Origin: Liminaster sp964567855
Lineage (GTDB): Bacteria > Bacteroidota > Bacteroidia > Bacteroidales > UBA3663
Assembly (NCBI GenBank): GCA_964567855.1
Contig: CAZMOE010000001.1
Location: 137,634-201,633 of the forward strand
DNA length: 64,000 nt
Direction: 5' to 3'
Positions 37,314 through 48,300 of the stretch are shown piece after piece (positions within the stretch are counted from its first letter, which is position 1; each line of letters opens with the position of its first letter). Made by a program: the position numbers and the translations under genes. A model generated the notes under the pieces. The model had not been told where the DNA came from, did no database searches, and saw only the letters and a program-made list of their open reading frames with translations.

Positions 37314-39098
37314 CTATTCATAACTGCTATTTTCACCGCTTCCGAATGCAGGATTCTGGGTTATGTTCTTGTTAACCTTCAATTCGTCAAGATTGTATGG
37401 CCAGAAGATCGCATCCATTCTCTGCATCTTGCTCTTCACCACAGAAGCTGTCTGAGGATCTTTATTAGTCACCTTATTACTGAGGTATTCCGTGTTATCC
37501 TCCCGCATTGAGCGACGGACAAGATCGAAATAGCGTTTGCCTTCGAACATGAGTTCTCGGTTACGCTCGTCATAAATAAGGTTTGTAATGAGTTGCTTTG
37601 TAGTGTAGTTTGTAATATCCAGAACATGCTTGTATGGAGTAGGCTCGATGAGAGAGCGCTTGTTGACAGCATCGACAAGTTCAAATGCCGCCTCAAGAAG
37701 ATCGTAGTCTTCATCTCCCTCTGCTATAATCGCATCGGAACTTATCTTCTGTGCAATAGCCTCGGCTTTCAGCAACATGATGTCGGTAAGTCGGTAAAGG
37801 ATATAATTTGACTTATTTCGGGACTGCTTGCCATTATCATAAGTACTGTACAATGATCCATACAAAATACCGCTCTTATAAGGTGTTGCCGAACTTAGAA
37901 GTTCTACCAAACCTGCCGTAGCATACTTGTTTATGCTAGTCGGGGTTTCGCCTAAGAATCGTATATTTTCATAAGAACGCCCGTCATACCCTTCATTTTC
38001 CTTGGCATAAACATTGTAGAGTTTATCACGTTCGTCATTGGCAACGTATGTTGTAGGCTTTACAAAAGGAACGTCACGACCAATGCCTCCATAGAAGAAG
38101 CACACAGGACCATTACATGGATAATAGCCGTTAGTATCGTCCTTACGAAAATTCAACTCAAATATGGACTCCATACTGTTGTTGTCAACGAAAATCCGAG
38201 TGAAAGCATTTCCGTATAAATTGAATCCTTTATAACGGGACTGGATAAGAGGGAATCCGTTAAGATACTCGAAGGAACTCGCTGTATAGCCATTTTCTTT
38301 TGCATCCTGCCTCTTCTGCAAAAGGATAAGGTCGGCGTACTTGATGCAATTGTCATAGTCTTTCTGCCAAAGATACAACTCGCAGAGAAGAGCATGAATC
38401 ATCGACTTGGTCACGCGATTACAATTGTAATCCCAATATTGAGTTATGTTCTTCTCAGGATACTTCGTCAGAGAATTATTCACTACTCCCTCAAGAGAAG
38501 CGATGAGATTGGCAAGTACCACATTGAACGGAGTTGCTGGCAAATCAAGAGTTTGGTTATCATCAAGGAACACCTCTTCCGAATAAGGCACATCGCGGAA
38601 TGTGCGTATCAGATAAAAATAGCACAATGAGCGCAATGCCGTAACTTCAGCAATATGTGCGTTCAGTTGGCTCTGTGTGTAGGATGGATCCTTTGCCGCC
38701 ACATCCGGAGCATATCTAATAACTAAATTGCAGCGGTTAATGACTCTGTAGAAAACATCCCATCGAGTATAAACGTTACTTGCAGTGATATTCTCTTTGA
38801 GAAGACGCTCAAGGTTCACATCGTCGGTGATCGTACCATTGTTGATGATATTCTCGGAACGAAATTCGCCCCAAATCATCATGCGGCTTATCATCTCGTA
38901 TGACTGCATCTCAGTATAACAGCCGGTAATCATAGTCTCGACATCTTTTTGCTCATTCCAGAACTGTTTCTGAATAATTTCGTTTTGCGGCTCGATTTCG
39001 AGGAAGTCACTACAACCCGCCAATATGCCACCTGCTAAAAGAAAAGTTGCAGAAAGGCCGAACTTCTTAGCCTTATTTAATATATCATTGTGTTTCAT
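37314..39098 (-). CDS. SusD/RagB-family surface glycan-binding lipoprotein (first pair)
   Basis: A 594-residue SusD-like lipoprotein: MKHNDILNKAKKF start, hydrophobic signal, lipobox ILAGC then SDFLEIEPQNE, TPR-like helices (VTALRSLCYFYLIRTFRDVP) and the C-terminal YDERNRELMFEGKRYFDLVRR family motif. An upstream in-frame ATG at 39173 would add 25 residues overlapping the end of susC with no signal-like sense, so 39098 is chosen; that leaves 19 bases after susC. It is the partner of the adjacent SusC in the same operon. Confidence 0.94.
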   Translation of the reverse strand: MKHNDILNKAKKFGLSATFLLAGGILAGCSDFLEIEPQNEIIQKQFWNEQKDVETMITGCYTEMQSYEMISRMMIWGEFRSENIINNGTITDDVNLERLLKENITASNVYTRWDVFYRVINRCNLVIRYAPDVAAKDPSYTQSQLNAHIAEVTALRSLCYFYLIRTFRDVPYSEEVFLDDNQTLDLPATPFNVVLANLIASLEGVVNNSLTKYPEKNITQYWDYNCNRVTKSMIHALLCELYLWQKDYDNCIKYADLILLQKRQDAKENGYTASSFEYLNGFPLIQSRYKGFNLYGNAFTRIFVDNNSMESIFELNFRKDDTNGYYPCNGPVCFFYGGIGRDVPFVKPTTYVANDERDKLYNVYAKENEGYDGRSYENIRFLGETPTSINKYATAGLVELLSSATPYKSGILYGSLYSTYDNGKQSRNKSNYILYRLTDIMLLKAEAIAQKISSDAIIAEGDEDYDLLEAAFELVDAVNKRSLIEPTPYKHVLDITNYTTKQLITNLIYDERNRELMFEGKRYFDLVRRSMREDNTEYLSNKVTNKDPQTASVVKSKMQRMDAIFWPYNLDELKVNKNITQNPAFGSGENSSYE

Positions 39099-39117
39099 TG
39101 CTTTCAAGATATAATAG

Positions 39118-42100
39118 TTAGAATTCAATTCCAAGACTAAACGTATAAGAACGTGCACGAGGAGTCTGACCATAATCTATTGCAGGACTGTAACCGTGGG
39201 CCGAGATGTCGGGGTCTACTCCGGTGTACTTTGTCAAGATTAAAGGGTTGTTTGCCGAAAGATGGAAACTTATTCTGTTAAGTCCGAGAGACTTCAGCTG
39301 CTTCTTGCGGAGAACGTATGAGAGCTGCACGTATGACATACGCAAGTAAGAACCATCTTCTACAAAACGATCGCTAATCAGAGTGTTGAAATTTGAGTCT
39401 GCACCATACATAGCTCGTGGAATGGTTGTTACATCACCTTCTTTACGCCAACGGTAGTTCACAGCCTGGCTCTGATTGTTGTTCGTACTCATTGCTTCTG
39501 CATCGAGGCGGGCAAGATTGATAATGTCAACACCGATACGATAGGTGAACTGGGTACTGAGACGCCAAGCCCCATAACTGAAGTTGAAACCGAAACCACC
39601 CAACAGCTTTGGAAGTGAAGAGCCAAGGTAAACGATGTCAAGAGCATTTATCTGACCATCGTTATTTATATCTTCATAAATGGCATCGCCACCCTTGAAC
39701 TTGTAATTCTTGCCTGTACCATCGTTATTATAATTGAACATCATCTGGATAGGATCACCTTTGTCGTCACGAATGATCTTACCATTAGCAGTGAGAGCAA
39801 TAGGTGCGGTATTACCTGCATCAATGAACGCCTGCTGCTGGGCCGGCTCCATGGCCTTGATTGTTTCATACTGGTACATGTAAACACCTTTTGATCGGAA
39901 TCCATAAATGGCATTGAGAGGGTTGTCCAACTGTACGCGAGTAAGAATTTCACGATTCTCATGTCTAAACGTAGAATTCATGCTCTCCAGCACCGTCGGG
40001 TCCATCTCTAACAGCCTACTTCTGTTGTTAGAGAAGTTAACATTCATGTCCATCGTAAAATCACCGACCTTTACGAGTCGGGTTGTGTTGATATGGAATT
40101 CCCATCCTGTATTGCGAAGCTTACCCGTATTGTAGTATGCCAAAGAAGAGTAACCGGAGTTTGAAGGGATCTTGAAATTTCCCATAAGCATATTGGAACG
40201 TGTTGAACTGAAGACCTCAAACACGACCTTCATACGATCGTCCAAAAAGGCAAGATCAAAACCGAGGTTGTAGCTGCTATTCGTTTCCCATTGAAGGTTT
40301 GACAAACGAAGATTATATGGAACTATAGAGGTCATGTCAAGGTATGTCGGACCCGTAACATATTTAGAGGTATAGAGGTAGTTCTGATTTGGCGCATTAC
40401 CTACCAAGCCCCATGATGGACGTATAGAGAGCATGGAGAGCCATGAACGTACGTTCTCCATAAACGGTTCGTCGATGATGTTCCAACGGAGAGACACAGA
40501 GGGGAAATAACCCCAGCGCTTGTCCGGACCGAATTTCGTTGTACCGTCGGCGCGTAAAGAAACGTCAGCGCTATAACGGCCTTCCTTGTATGCATAGTGG
40601 GCAAGGAAAGTAAAGAATAACGAACGCCATTCGGAGAAACTTGAACCAAGTCCAGTCACAAGACCTCCGGCATTGGGACTCTCGATACCTCCCGATGGAA
40701 GACCACTACCATTAGTTGACTGCCAACTTGAAGTTCCCGATGTCAATTCAAAACGCCCAAGGAACATTGCCGAATGATCACTATTCTTAAACGCGGGAGT
40801 AAAGGTTAGAGAATGCTTTGTTGTGAAACTTACGCTCTTTGAACTATACACATAAGAAGTGTTATGACCGCTCGACCATTCAGTCGTCACAAGTTCCGAA
40901 GGATAGAACTTGTCAGTATAATTGTTGAACACATTAGTATAAACACGACCATTCCATGTCAAACGGTGGTGCCCATTATCCATACCAAGAAGTTCATAGT
41001 TGATGATAAGTTCCGGGTTAATATCAAACCTCGATGATACATTTTTCGCAAGATAAGCACTTGCTACCGGATTGACATATGTGCGCTGGTCTTTCTCAAA
41101 CACGCTGCTACCAATATGCGGGCCGCTCTGGATCATATTGTAGTACTTGCCAGGAATGTCATTGCCATAAATATCCTCTTCATAGATACTCATGTTAGGC
41201 ATTTTCTTCTGTGCAATCTCAAGAAGATTGTCAGAATTCTGATAATTCTTGGTACGGATAAGCGAGAAGTTGGTAGACACACGGATGCGTTGGCTGACAT
41301 TATAGTCAAGATTCACACGCGTAGAGAAACGTTCCAATTTCTGAGCGATCACGGAACCGGTTTCATGGTCGTAACCGGCAGAGATACTGAACTGCGCTTT
41401 CTCACCACCACCACGCAGTGAAAGATAATGGTTCTGACGAAGACCCCATTGGGTCACAGCATCGCGCCAGTCTGTGTTGTCATTATATTGGTTGGCTTCC
41501 GAGAAACTTGACAGAGGCAGGTAGCTGATTTCCGGAATATTACTTGCCGCATCATTCTGGGCCGGGTTAAAATATGCTTCCTTAAGGAGCATTGTATAGT
41601 CGTCGCCGCTAAGTAAGTTCATGCCCTTGGGCTGATATGTACCGGTCATTTTCATGGTATATGTAACAGTGGGTTTACCCTTTGTACCACGCTTTGTAAC
41701 AAGTTCGATAACACCATTACCACCCTGTGAACCGTAAACTGCTGTAGCCGAAGCATCCTTAAGCACGCGTATATCCGCAATATCGTCTACGTTGATGTTA
41801 AGGAGTTCCGCAAACTTCTCATCGCTTGCCGAGGCAGGATCGAAAGAAGAAAGGTCAACCTCTCGCACGTTGCCGTCAACAACGATAAGCGGATTGGCAT
41901 CGGTCAAAGTTGACAGAGAACCAGAACCACGAAGACGCATCGTGGAACCAGCACCAAGGTTACCGCTGTTACCTACAATGTCAAGACCTGCGATACGACC
42001 TTGAAGGGCCTCATCAATCGTATTGACCCCAAGACCGTCAAACTCTTTTGCCGAAATTCCCTGATATACGTAAGTAACCTCGCGTACTGGAATAGGCAGA

Positions 42101-42486
42101 GAGTTAGTATTGTTACCATTGACTTTTCTTGAGGTTTTCACCACAACTTCCTGCAACTGTGTTTCAGACACCATCTTGATGTCGTACGTAGTGCGATCAA
42201 AATCGAAAATCTGCGTCTTACAACCCACAAACGAAATACGGAGTTTGTCCTTTGGATTCTTCACTTTCATGGAGAAGTTACCTTGAAAGTCGGTTATGAC
42301 AGCCTCTATAATACGTCCGTTTCCGTCCACTTCACAGATAGCAGCACCAATCAGCGGACCAAATTCATCATTAACGGTACCGTGAACAGATGTAACCTGT
42401 GCTACTGCCGAAGAGCAGAGCAACAGCATACATGCCATTAACAGCATTCTGTATCGACGGTTTATTGCATTTATGATTTGTTTCAT
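39118..42486 (-). CDS. SusC/RagA-family TonB-dependent outer-membrane transporter (first pair)
   Basis: A 1,122-residue transporter with a signal peptide ending near SAVAQ, a CarboxypepD-like domain (VHGTVNDEFGPLIGA... DFQGNFSM), the TonB-box area QLQEVVVKT, the plug motifs ALQGRIAGLDIVGNSG, MRLRGSGSL, NPLIVVDG and IRVLKDASATAVYGSQGGNGVI, and a barrel ending in GIEF with a final Phe. These plug motifs are the standard SusC signatures. It follows the first FAS1 gene after 15 bases and precedes its SusD by 19 bases. Confidence 0.96.
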   Translation of the reverse strand: MKQIINAINRRYRMLLMACMLLLCSSAVAQVTSVHGTVNDEFGPLIGAAICEVDGNGRIIEAVITDFQGNFSMKVKNPKDKLRISFVGCKTQIFDFDRTTYDIKMVSETQLQEVVVKTSRKVNGNNTNSLPIPVREVTYVYQGISAKEFDGLGVNTIDEALQGRIAGLDIVGNSGNLGAGSTMRLRGSGSLSTLTDANPLIVVDGNVREVDLSSFDPASASDEKFAELLNINVDDIADIRVLKDASATAVYGSQGGNGVIELVTKRGTKGKPTVTYTMKMTGTYQPKGMNLLSGDDYTMLLKEAYFNPAQNDAASNIPEISYLPLSSFSEANQYNDNTDWRDAVTQWGLRQNHYLSLRGGGEKAQFSISAGYDHETGSVIAQKLERFSTRVNLDYNVSQRIRVSTNFSLIRTKNYQNSDNLLEIAQKKMPNMSIYEEDIYGNDIPGKYYNMIQSGPHIGSSVFEKDQRTYVNPVASAYLAKNVSSRFDINPELIINYELLGMDNGHHRLTWNGRVYTNVFNNYTDKFYPSELVTTEWSSGHNTSYVYSSKSVSFTTKHSLTFTPAFKNSDHSAMFLGRFELTSGTSSWQSTNGSGLPSGGIESPNAGGLVTGLGSSFSEWRSLFFTFLAHYAYKEGRYSADVSLRADGTTKFGPDKRWGYFPSVSLRWNIIDEPFMENVRSWLSMLSIRPSWGLVGNAPNQNYLYTSKYVTGPTYLDMTSIVPYNLRLSNLQWETNSSYNLGFDLAFLDDRMKVVFEVFSSTRSNMLMGNFKIPSNSGYSSLAYYNTGKLRNTGWEFHINTTRLVKVGDFTMDMNVNFSNNRSRLLEMDPTVLESMNSTFRHENREILTRVQLDNPLNAIYGFRSKGVYMYQYETIKAMEPAQQQAFIDAGNTAPIALTANGKIIRDDKGDPIQMMFNYNNDGTGKNYKFKGGDAIYEDINNDGQINALDIVYLGSSLPKLLGGFGFNFSYGAWRLSTQFTYRIGVDIINLARLDAEAMSTNNNQSQAVNYRWRKEGDVTTIPRAMYGADSNFNTLISDRFVEDGSYLRMSYVQLSYVLRKKQLKSLGLNRISFHLSANNPLILTKYTGVDPDISAHGYSPAIDYGQTPRARSYTFSLGIEF

Positions 42487-42501
42487 AACTTGATGTTGTC
42501 A

Positions 42502-45222
42502 TTAATTATTTATTTTTACGTCATCTTCCCATTTTGTAAGCTGGCTGTTATCATATATAAGAACGCCGTCAATCTTGTGTACAACTGCGTGAGAAGAAGA
42601 CGTCAGCTCTGCGGTTGCTGTGCCTCTTTTTTTAATCCAATATTCACGAGCAAGTTTGTTATAGAAATTGCCGCTCTTGACAACATGACATTCTTCGCCG
42701 ACATTCCCTTTAACAGTCAGGTCTGTCGCATTGGCTGTAACATCGAGTGTGTAGAATCGATTGTTATTAAGGTTCAGTTTGCCCGTCTCGTAACTCTGCG
42801 ATACGTGTTCGCTATTGATAAGTACCGAGTTATCCTGAATATGATAGCGTAAGAAATTATTTATGCGGTTTTTGATCGCCTCACGTTTCTTCTTGGCGTC
42901 TTCATCTCCAGATTCTTCTGCTTCAGCAAGATCATCATACTCTGTCCATGTCGGAAGATAGCCTTTGTCGATAAGCTCCTTTATCTTGGAATCTTGAGGC
43001 ACATAAACTGTATAGTTGTAACTATCGAATATCTTTATATTCTTATTGTCACTACCGGCCGGCTCATAACTACCTTCTTTAGTTGCAAGCAGATCGGAAG
43101 ATGAAAGCAAATAGTAGAAAAGTGTGTCTGTAGTATCTTCCTTAAGAAGCTGATATACCGACTTTGTCGTAGACATTGGAACAGCAACGATCTTGCCTTC
43201 CATTGCTTCTGCCGAACTTGCGCCATATGTGACCCCATTTCCCTTTTTCACGATACAAGAATCCGGGAACACGAGAGACTCACCCATTTCTATCTGATAA
43301 CCTCCATCAATATACTGCTTGCCATCCTTTTTATAGGCTCTCAGTACACCGCCGGTTTTGGTCTTATAATATTCCTGACCGTCAACAATATCACCGATTA
43401 TAATATTATTGTCGATAAGGTCATACAGACGGTTCTGGACGACATCCTCCGGAAGGACTGTGGAGATCGTCGATGTTTGTACTCCAGAAGGAAGTACTTC
43501 GTACGACATACCCTGAACTTTTTCTTCCGCATAATAGAATTCTATGATTCTTTGCGTCGGCAATCCATAGCTACAAGGGTCAATAATTCTGAACACCCTG
43601 CTTTTATTCTGAATCATCGAATGTAAAGATACAGTCGTGTTGTAAGGAATGATAAGCGAGAAACGCGACTCCATAGAAGAGAGGTATGGACTGAAGTCAT
43701 TAGCTGACGAATATGTACTATAATATCCTGTAAGAGCATGATTGATAACGCTGTAAGTACCGTTAGTCTGAAGTTCGGCAGGATAGATTACAGTGTCGTA
43801 TGAGTCTGGTGAATATACCTGGTTAACAATATATATGACACCGTTACAACACATGATACATTTTTGGATATCCTCCTCTTTGATACCCAATTCACGCTGA
43901 GAGGTGTAGTCAAGCACAGATGAGAACTTTGAAGGAACAGAACTTACGAAAGACTCAAGCATGTTAACATTGATAAGTTTCGCAAGCACCTCATAGTCGA
44001 TATTCTCCCAAGTGCCATAACGCTCTTTAAGGTCCTTACCGCCTCCGTTTTCAAACCACGCATTGACAGCGGAATCTGTAGGAACAATCATCACAGCGGC
44101 ATCGTGAGCCATCGTCTGTGTAGATGTCGGTACCTGATATTGGTTCCACCCCGGGTCAAAACGAAGGGTTCCAAGCGCGTTGAGATCGTTCTCAAGTGAA
44201 GCTCCCTTCAGGAATGGAGATCTTACACCTGCCTTATTATATCCTGTGAAATATCGAAGTTGATATAGCGGTTCTTGTGTGTTGTATGTATTCTGAAAAT
44301 TCCTCAAGGTGGTACCATTGATTTCTTCAGGACAAGAATAACGGTCTATAGCCAGTGCCCACATCTTCGTGTTAGGCTCGTTATGAATGGCTTGCGCCAT
44401 ATTGACAACACCGTCAATGACACCGTCAATGACATAGATATAGCCATTCTTACAGGTCTGTTCACTACTGATTACTTTCTTACCGCTAATCCAAGCATCT
44501 GTCGTAGTGTTTGATTCTCCATTAGATATGCGAAAAAGGTCTTCGGCTGTTATATTATTCTTCTCCATGAAGTCGGGCAGGAAGTGAATCATAGGAGCAG
44601 ATGTCGCATCCTTACAAACATAGAGAGTCTTTCCATTTTCTCTAAATTCAGCCCAGACATCCTTCGTCGGGTCGCCCATAGGATTCACAGGCATATTTTC
44701 CACCGGGATCGTCGCAATAGAGTCATAAATGGTGTTGGCGGTTTCACGTCGCATACAATCACCTTCCTCCGGCGGATTACCACTGACATTAGACATGAGA
44801 TTAATCAGGTATGCGTTATTTATCATCGAATTGTGAAAGAGCTGCCTCTTCTCTGTCAATGACAATGTCTCATAAGACAGTCCCTTCTCCGCAAACCATT
44901 TCTCATACACATCGTCTGGGGTAACGAAAAGTGTTTTCGAACCAGTACGCCCTAAAATCTCCTCGTAACCGAGGTCTTTAATCAAATTCAGCGTGGTGTT
45001 GAAGGTACGTAGCTTCCCATCATTGGTCACAATACCGTCTTGCAGACGCTCATAAATGGAGTTTCCCAACCATTCGGGCTGCCCAGTAAGGATGTCCTTC
45101 TCACAAGACTGTAAAAAGCCTGCGCCCAAGCACATTCCCACAACCGCAAGCATTCCAAGAAAGCTTCTTCTTGATCTCTTCTTAAAGCATGCATGTTCCT
45201 CCATAGAGATTCTCTTGTTCAT
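42502..45222 (-). CDS. Multi-domain fasciclin (FAS1) lipoprotein A, first gene of the SusCD operon
   Basis: A 906-residue protein with a charged start (MNKRISMEEHACFKKRSRRSFLGML), a hydrophobic stretch and lipobox FLQSC at about residue 40; RSRRSFLG is Tat-like. The body looks like three to four FAS1-type units: about 50-285 (TLFVTPDDVYEKWF, NGYIYVIDGV), about 300-475 (VMIVPTDSAVNAWF, NGVIYIVNQVY), about 480-690 (FSLIIPYNTTV), and about 695-900 (YTVYVPQDSKIKELI, AVVHKIDGVLIYDNS). The repeated '(V)P(x)DsavnaWf ... vIDGVi' pattern supports this. An alternative start at 45204 exists. It leads a seven-gene run with gaps of 15-40 bases. No catalytic motif is visible. Confidence 0.83.
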   Translation of the reverse strand: MNKRISMEEHACFKKRSRRSFLGMLAVVGMCLGAGFLQSCEKDILTGQPEWLGNSIYERLQDGIVTNDGKLRTFNTTLNLIKDLGYEEILGRTGSKTLFVTPDDVYEKWFAEKGLSYETLSLTEKRQLFHNSMINNAYLINLMSNVSGNPPEEGDCMRRETANTIYDSIATIPVENMPVNPMGDPTKDVWAEFRENGKTLYVCKDATSAPMIHFLPDFMEKNNITAEDLFRISNGESNTTTDAWISGKKVISSEQTCKNGYIYVIDGVIDGVVNMAQAIHNEPNTKMWALAIDRYSCPEEINGTTLRNFQNTYNTQEPLYQLRYFTGYNKAGVRSPFLKGASLENDLNALGTLRFDPGWNQYQVPTSTQTMAHDAAVMIVPTDSAVNAWFENGGGKDLKERYGTWENIDYEVLAKLINVNMLESFVSSVPSKFSSVLDYTSQRELGIKEEDIQKCIMCCNGVIYIVNQVYSPDSYDTVIYPAELQTNGTYSVINHALTGYYSTYSSANDFSPYLSSMESRFSLIIPYNTTVSLHSMIQNKSRVFRIIDPCSYGLPTQRIIEFYYAEEKVQGMSYEVLPSGVQTSTISTVLPEDVVQNRLYDLIDNNIIIGDIVDGQEYYKTKTGGVLRAYKKDGKQYIDGGYQIEMGESLVFPDSCIVKKGNGVTYGASSAEAMEGKIVAVPMSTTKSVYQLLKEDTTDTLFYYLLSSSDLLATKEGSYEPAGSDNKNIKIFDSYNYTVYVPQDSKIKELIDKGYLPTWTEYDDLAEAEESGDEDAKKKREAIKNRINNFLRYHIQDNSVLINSEHVSQSYETGKLNLNNNRFYTLDVTANATDLTVKGNVGEECHVVKSGNFYNKLAREYWIKKRGTATAELTSSSHAVVHKIDGVLIYDNSQLTKWEDDVKINN

Positions 45223-45352
45223 GTTCGGTCGTTATTATTCGATTAGTATATGCTGTATTAGATTTTTCTTAATAAGTGGAGCATTACATTTTAACGCTCA
45301 AAAGATGTTGGCAATAAGCCTTTGGGATTGTTCCCTTTTTAGTAAAAGAAAG

Positions 45353-45383
45353 GGACTGGCGAAGGATTTCCCTTCCCCAGTCC
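45353..45383 (-). terminator. Terminator hairpin after the 45,400 gene
   Basis: On the minus strand GGACTGG (45383-45377) pairs with CCAGTCC (45359-45353), with an inner GAAGG/CCTTC stem, followed by CTTTCTTTT. It begins 17 bases after the stop of the upstream gene and separates that gene from the FAS1/SusCD operon. Confidence 0.7.
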
Positions 45384-45399
45384 TTTGTCATGAATTTGG

Positions 45400-48300
45400 T
45401 TATTTAACCATTACCTTGCGTGTCTTGCCGTTACTCATACGAATGATGTTGAGACCCTTTTGGAGTGTAGAAATCCTAACACCAGAAGCATTGTAGATAG
45501 CAGCAGGAACTACAGCAGTTTCTGTATTCGTAATGTTTTCAATAGACGTTCCGTTATTCATGTTGTCCGCTGTATCATCTTTTGTACTGTTAACACCATA
45601 GCACAAGAGTTCGAAATCGTCTCCAGAGAACCAGCGAGCCTCCATGGGAGTATCGGTAGTCTTGAAACCGATAGTAACAACATCGCCTTCCTCAATAGTA
45701 AAGAATACAGAGTATTCGTCATAAGCAGTAGCGTCCTCTTCCTTAGGCTCAACAGCGACAGAAGGAACTACAGGCTTACCTGCAATCTCGGCGAAGAGAT
45801 ATGCACGTCCTTTCTCTCCGTTTGAAGACTGGCCATTGAAAGAGTTAGCAGCCTTAGCTTTCAACTCATACTTAGCAGCCGGAAGTCCTGAAATTTCCTG
45901 AGTGATAGAGAACTTGAGATCTGCAGCCGTACTGATCCAGAACTCGAAAGCATCGGTAAACTTAGGACCATTACCACCGCTCTTTGTCCAAGACCATGCA
46001 CCATACTTACTGCCGCTTACAGAAATACCGTCAAAGCTTGCATCCTTAATGAGAGATGTCATTTCTACCGGATTCTCGTCAGAACCAAGGAACTCAGGGA
46101 TAGCAAGAAGCTGAATCATTTCCTCGATAGCTTCAACAGCCTCTGTAGCTTCTGCATCTGTGTATTCGCCGTTCCAACCTCTGTATGCTGTCTCCAAAAG
46201 AACGCCGGCATCAGTCTTGGTCTTTTCAGATACGCCGATAGACTCTGCATTGCTGATAGCTGTCTCAAGGTCTGCAATTGCGGTTTCAAGTCTTTTGAAA
46301 AGGTTGACAGAGGCTTCTACAACTTCGCCATTGAGGCTGAAGCAAAGGGCAAGTGCTTCAAACTTCTCGTCAACAGTACTTGCGCTTTCTGCCTGTCGAA
46401 TAGTATTTTCAACCAATTCCCGAACATCTTTACCAACCTTCTTGTCAGTAAGATCAAGAGCAGCCTTTGCATCCGGGAGAAGCTTGTTGATAATAGCCTC
46501 ATCCTTGGCACGGAATGTCAACTTGAAGTTATCGAAGATAGCCCAGTCGCTGCCACCCAGATGACCCTTCACACCGATGCGAAGCTTGTCGCCATCCTTT
46601 GCAACGAGTCCGTATGCAGAAACCTGATAAGCGCCGTCAGCGAATGCTTTTGCAGCAGTAGCCATATCGTTAGGATAAGCATACTTGTTATACGGGTCTA
46701 CAGAGAATCCGCTCTCATAGAAGTCGCAAGTGAATGTCTTTGTTTCAGGATCATATACACCTTCACGAGTATAATCATATACACAATTCAAAGGAGTCTT
46801 GTTAGAGTTCATGTAAACGTATGCGAGAGGATTCGGACATCCAGGCTTATATGTGTGAGCATCCTCAGTGTCCTCAAATACATTATACCAAGCGGTCTTA
46901 TCGGCATTGTCATCACGATACTCGCGATAGAAGCCCTGCATAGAGATTTCGTAGAGACCTACCGGCACAGCAGCCTCAACGACCTGATATACATCGAAGT
47001 CAGCATTCAATCCATATTTCTCACCACAATTATTGTTGATAACAGGGTCGCCGCTCCAACCATCCTTTGAGTTCATTTCCGGATTGCTGAGGTATCGGGT
47101 AAAGTCTGCACCGCTCTTAAGACACTGCATAGCAGCGTTAATCATATCGTCAAGTATTTGAAGTTGCTCCTCCAGTTCTTCTGTAGTAAGCTCCTTGTCG
47201 TTGATCTTATCCTCAGCCTCCATCAGATAGTCGCTAAGCTCAGCTACAGCTGTTGCTCCCTGATCAAGACTTTCGTCCTGAAGAGTCTCCTTGGCGATTT
47301 CCAGTTTTGCAATAAACTTAGCCCACGCAGCCTTATTCTCTTCAACCGCAACAGAAGCCTCCTTAAGTGCTGCAATTGCAGCTACAGCATCATCCACAGT
47401 AGTGACACCAGCCAAAGCAGCCTCAATAGCAGCATTATAACCAGCAAGAACGCTCTCCGTTATCTGTTCATCTTCATCATACTGAGGCACATTTGCCTTA
47501 ACATACTCTTTATAAGCTTCAACGCTGTTACCATGGAAGAGAAGTTTGAAATCGTCAGCCTTGAACCACTGCCAGGACTCCATACCGATAGTCATAGTAC
47601 CACCGACGTGAGCAGAGACGAGCGTGCCATAAACGCCGACCTTCTTACCTTCCGGCGATGCCTTAACATCAATAGTATCATTATCAGCGAAAAGTCGGGA
47701 AGAATTTGCACCGTCCGAAGCATAAAGCGCTGTCAAAGTGTAAACACCTACCGGCATGCCGACAAGTTCCTGCTTAACATCAAATAACATAGACTCGCCT
47801 TTCCAAGTGTTGAACACATAATCGCCATCAGCCTTATCGATGAAATAAGTATCATTGCTGTTTTCCTTTACGCCAGTGTCGCTACCCTTAGCCGCAGTCC
47901 AATTGCCCATAGAACCAGACTCAAAGCTTGGATTGTCAATACTAGAAGTCATGTCAATCGGAGAATCCCATGTAGCATCAGCGCCGGCCGCATTACGAAC
48001 GATTTCCTTTACTGCTGCTGTAGCTGCCAGAAGTTCCTCTGCTGTAGACTCCGGATTATTGTAAACGGCTTCCTGAGCAGAAAGGTCGAGATTAGGATAC
48101 TGTGCTTTTGCCTCATCGATAGCAGCCTTGAGTTCAACGGCGGCTTCGTATGTCTCTACAGCAACGATGTATTTATTGTATTCTTCTTCAGAAACAGCAT
48201 ACCATTCTGTAGAGAGTGTCTCATCCGGATAAGCAGAGGTAAAATAGCAACGTGTGTCTTTTGTATCTGCAGCACGTACACCGAGCAAACCTTCAACGCC

